Origin: Isoetes taiwanensis
Taxonomy: Eukaryota > Streptophyta > Lycopodiopsida > Isoetales > Isoetaceae
Assembly: GCA_021234155.1 (NCBI GenBank)
Contig: JAJEKV010000018.1
Span: 19,947,252 to 20,011,251, forward strand
Reading direction: 5' to 3'
DNA length: 64,000 nt
Shown: piece by piece, positions 60,520 through 64,000 of the stretch
Position numbering within the stretch: the first letter of the stretch is position 1
Layout: each line of letters opens with the position of its first letter
Position numbers and translations under genes: made by a program
Notes under the pieces: generated by a model
Databases searched by the model: none
Told to the model about the DNA's origin: nothing
What the model saw: only the letters and a program-made list of their open reading frames with translations

Positions 60520-62159
60520 TGTGGCGTTCGAGGGGAATATCGCTATAGATACGTATATTCTGGACCCGTCACCATACAAGTCTACCTAAGTAGCCTTGTA
60601 TGCATTAGAAAGTGGCAAAGGTGCACATCTAAGTTAATTGTTTAACTTAGATAACCTTAGGATAAGACCATTTCCACATGGCCTTATCCTATTGAGCAAC
60701 AACCACACGGCCTCATCCTAGTGGTGCCATTGGCATCCCATGTGGACCCACACCTATAATAGCTCTAACCCTAACCTAGACCCTTTTCCCCTCGACCTAG
60801 CACCTAAACCCTCATCTTGGCTTTCGAACCCCCGTTTTGAGCATGGTTAAATCGTAGCCTAGCCTAGAAGCGGCCCACGGAAGGTGTGTATGATCGTGGG
60901 GAGCAAGTCTTGAGCCACGTCAAGGGAGCATGGAGGCGCCCGGGGGATGGGAGGAAGCGCTTACGGAGGAGGTAGGTTGAGTAGAGTTCATGTCGGTTCA
61001 TCAGGGGAGTTAGCACTCGGATGGGTTAGTATTCGTAGCTAGAGTAGAGCCACCCTAGATCCTTTGTTGAACATCTTGAACCCTAACCAATGAACCCTAG
61101 CTGTTAGTTAGATATGTATGATTAGGTTAAGATGTTCATATGATATTATTCATGATGATTATGTGATGATGGTTGATCATGTTTGTTCCTCTTGTGTTGG
61201 GAAGGGGGTAGAGACCTAGGGCCATGCGTGGTATGCTCTAGTATGGATCCCTTAGTTCCTATTAGTTGCGGCACGTGCATAGGAACCCACTTAGGGCTAA
61301 GGAGGCTATGAAGTGACTCAAGCCCCACTACACAGCGGGGCTAGAGGCAATATGGAGGGAGGATCCCCCTCCCGGCCGGGGAGATACGGGGGATCCCATA
61401 GTGGGCTAGGCTTATGGCGGTCGCCGTGTGGGCGGGCATGGGTCCCAAACACCTCCCGAGGCCGAAGGAGTTGCCACGCCTCTCAAGAGTTGCAAGTGTC
61501 AGCTTGGCTCTTGTTTTGGGGGTTGGGTCGTGCGAACCGTGTGTCGTCCACGATTCTCTAGCCGCCCAGTGGAGCCTCTAGACCCAGGGAAGGGGAGATG
61601 CAACCCTTCCTACCTCAGCGGACCGGGAGATGTAACTGGGAGTAGTCCCGATGGGTGATGCCATGGGATTGCGTGTCCGGAAGGTTAGAGTCATGCCAAA
61701 GCCTGATCTAGCCCATCTGCAAAGTATGCCTGCGGGGAGGAGCGGATGGAGTGGTCAACCCTAGCCATTGTCTTATGCCAGCCCGCCATTGTTATGATTG
61801 ATTCGATCTATCTTGAGGCCTAGCTAGTCGGTCGACTTCCCTATGTGTCGGAGCCCCGTAGGAGCTCTCATGTTTTATGGCATATGATTATGTTCTTTGC
61901 ATCTATGGATATGTGGATGAGCTTCCCTTGAGGTAGTATGTTGTGTTGCTTTGTATTGCTAGTTAAAGACGATGTTATGCTTCATTGTGATAGGAGCCCA
62001 TAGGGAAGGGCATACGAAGACACCTTCACATCCCCTACCCGCACTCGATCATCTCGAGTCGCGGGATAGACGGAGGGCCTTTGTCGCGGTTGTTGGCCCG
62101 GACGGGGGATTTCTGCCGAGTGTCTGACGGGCCGTATATGTTTAGCGAGGGGCGTCACA
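60520..62159 (+). mobile_element. LTR of a Ty3/Gypsy-like retrotransposon
   Basis: The segment begins TGTGGCG and ends CGTCACA, an imperfect TG...CA inverted pair. Directly after the end is TGGTATCGAGGCGATG, a variant of the plant tRNA-iMet primer-binding site TGGTATCAGAGC. Length is about 1.64 kb. GC content is higher than its flanks between 61.2 and 62.1 kb. Only a short internal region follows, with no gag or pol frame, so it is a truncated 5' end. Confidence 0.65.
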
Positions 62160-62176
62160 ATGGTATCGAGGCGATG
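62160..62176 (+). other. Primer-binding site of the LTR element
   Basis: ATGGTATCGAGGCGATG matches the initiator-tRNA-type primer-binding site except for rearranged bases after TGGTATC. Its position one base after the LTR end supports the LTR call. Confidence 0.6.
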
Positions 62177-62560
62177 TTCTTGGTTGACCGGGGAACTAGC
62201 AACCATAACCATGAAAGTAGTCTAACAGACTTATAGGGGTGTGAAATAAAAATTTCCACCATCGAACCTCGAAAAATAAGGGAAAAAATTTTCTCTTAGG
62301 TAGTGGGTCCGAAATTAGCTTAAGTGTTAGACGAAGAAATGAATGGGTCAAATTCATCCTTTAGTAAAATTGGAGTGGAAATTATGTATCTGCATCAAAT
62401 TTCACCTAAAATGGGTCGAAGAATCAGGCCAATCGGAGACCCGGGTGAAAAATGGCGCAAATCCATAATTAGCACTTCAAACCATTAGGAAATTCGAAAA
62501 TTTAAAGTATAATACGAAATTAATACGAAGTTAATATATACATTAATAATTAAATAATTA

Positions 62561-62605
62561 CTACAAGAAATTTAGCGGCCGGGCGCATCATAACATTCTC
62601 TTTCC
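62561..62605. mobile_element. Isolated terminus related to the 14.1-14.8 kb element
   Basis: ACTACAAGAAATTTAGCGGC followed by CATAACATTCTCTTTCC mirrors the right end of the 14117-14783 element (TACAAGAAATTTATCGCGGC followed by GAACATTTCTCTTTTCC), with a decayed centre. ACTACAAGAAA also resembles CACTA transposon ends. Confidence 0.5.
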
Positions 62606-62896
62606 CAACTCACATTGTGTATGGACCTTGAGTCGACAAGGAAAAATATTTGTGGCGCTGCCAGCATTTTCCTCAACCGACTAGCACTTACTGGCTAATT
62701 TTTTTTGTCTGATTGGACATGGATCAATTTGAGAGTACACATGTTTTTGAAGTCTCACTATTACCTCATGCTCACAGTGTTGTGGCCGATGACCATAAGT
62801 GTTACATTGAGACTGACCATTACCATAGTCCATGTTATTTCGATTTGACAATCTATTGAACCCATATTCTATTATATATGTAGGTGCAATGCATAA

Positions 62897-62924
62897 CAAA
62901 AAAAAAAAAAAAAAAAAAAAAAAA
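62897..62924. repeat. Poly(A) tract
   Basis: A run of about 27 A residues, possibly the tail of a plus-strand retroposed sequence. No coding body is recognised upstream. Confidence 0.85.
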
Positions 62925-62929
62925 GAAGA

Positions 62930-64000
62930 GGATGTATAACTTTAAAGTCCATACTGATTTTGTTGAAACAAACAAATTTTACATTGATCCTCAAGCCTCT
63001 ATATGCAATGCAATTTTAGAACTAACAATACCCAGGAGATTGTTTTGCAAGAAATGCATGCTAGAAGATTGAAATTTTACGCTATATATCACTAAACAAC
63101 GTACACGCTTAAGCATATAGAGCTTCTTCTCTAGATCCATATTCATATGTGGACTCCTTCACATGTTGGTCAGATGATCCTTCGTATTTAAGCATGCCCC
63201 CTAATCATATAGATAAATTAGAGCTTTTCATATTGACCTATATTCATATGTTGATTGCTTGCATGGGATATTTTTTCATTGAGATACCACATTTCTGCAT
63301 GGATTCATTTGTTAGAATGATCAACCCATAGCTTTTGATTCCTTGATCTAAATAAATTGATTGATTGATTTTATTTATTCCATGTCATGGAAAAGGTATG
63401 CCCCACCAGTTGTGAGGCCCCTGTACAAAATATCCCGGATGAGCTTTCAACAGGTATCCAAGCACTTTTTCTTACACTGGAAAACCAAAGAGTGGATATC
63501 CAATTCTTTGTTTAATCCCATATCAAATTTACTTGAGAACTTCACTTGAGAGATATAATATCACATTTTTCAAGTATATTAAACCAAGGATATTGTGCAG
63601 TTGACATATGCCAAAACCAATCCGATTCATACTGTGAGAAACAAAAGTACACACTAGATCATGTATACAGGGAACAAAAAGTACACACTAGATCATGTAT
63701 ACAGGTTCCCTGCTTGATCAGTCTTTGAAATATTCCAAACTAGCATAAATAGAGCTAGTTATTATTTTCGCAGCAATAGTATTGTTTGGCCTTTGAATAT
63801 CAGACAATGGTGCTAAACGTAGGGACGAAGTAGTCACTATTTATGCAAAATAAGACTTCTCAAAATCAGGATGATACAGTAACCAAGCCCAGGATTTTTC
63901 AAGCATAAGGCAAGAATCTTCGACCAACTAGGAATCCAAAGAGGACTTCTGAGACCCTAAAGTTCCTTCAAGTATTCTGAGGCAAATGCCCTGTAGACAT
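62930..64000. repeat. Gene-free right edge with a 33-bp tandem duplication
   Basis: The stretch is AT-rich without recognisable frames. The word AGTACACACTAGATCATGTA with flanks occurs twice in tandem at about 63641-63706. Confidence 0.6.

Overview
This window looks like nuclear DNA of a land plant. The two intact genes, phosphoglycerate kinase and malate dehydrogenase, have plant-type sequences, several introns with GT-AG borders, and standard stop codons. A plant-type MIC60/mitofilin gene, a pentatricopeptide (PPR) relic, an F-box/kelch relic and remains of the plant-style acyl-CoA dehydrogenase IBR3 support this. The host lineage (seed plant, fern or other) cannot be fixed from the sequence. 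Most of the window is AT-rich, intergenic, and full of repeats and mobile-element debris.

Layout. 1-6.7 kb: N-terminal exons of a MIC60 gene on the minus strand, with a degenerate copy of one exon in its upstream flank at 8.3-8.6 kb. 9.57-11.03 kb: a non-autonomous hAT-like element with clear 8-bp target duplications. 12.1-13.3 kb: a broken PPR gene, then a minisatellite and an inverted-repeat element (14.1-14.8 kb). 15.3-17.2 kb: a decayed F-box/kelch gene. 17.6-18.4 kb: IBR3 exon relics disrupted by a 70-bp tandem duplication. 20.9-24.0 kb: fragments of a WDTC1-like WD40 gene with a small MITE between them. 24.8-28.9 kb: a sharply bounded GC- and CpG-rich island holding a frameshifted Helitron Rep/Pif1-helicase gene. 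30.1-31.4 kb: a broken gene with a GIY-YIG nuclease domain. 32.7-34.7 kb: a 1-kb tandem duplication. 35.2 kb: a DNA-methyltransferase motif-I fragment. 35.9-37.8 kb: intact cytosolic PGK. 38.7-40.5 kb: two LINE fragments. 41.9-42.6 kb: Helitron-like termini. 56.8-58.7 kb: intact mitochondrial-type MDH. 60.5-62.2 kb: a Ty3/Gypsy-type LTR followed by a primer-binding site.

The most unusual stretch is 43.3-54.3 kb. It has three plus-strand genes of unrecognised type and two minus-strand genes resembling an uncharacterised Cys-rich, transposase-like family. One plus-strand gene (46.1-47.4 kb) ends in an unmistakable but divergent histone H3 fold: an H3-like tail, alpha-N, alpha-1, a loop-1 insertion of about 19 residues, then alpha-2 and alpha-3. 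The plus-strand genes at 44.3-47.4 kb are punctuated by pairs of near-palindromes of the form GCAYCGTGGCCACGGTGC, spaced about 30 bp apart. I propose that this is the relic of a large multi-gene mobile or endogenised element that carried its own histone H3 variant. Element limits and copy number could not be tested here.

The two housekeeping enzymes act in central carbon metabolism (cytosolic glycolysis, mitochondrial TCA cycle) and MIC60 acts in mitochondrial cristae. There is no sign that they are co-regulated. The remaining content is best read as successive waves of insertion (hAT, MITE, Helitron, LINE, LTR and the 43-54 kb element) and decay by point mutation, frameshift and short tandem duplication.
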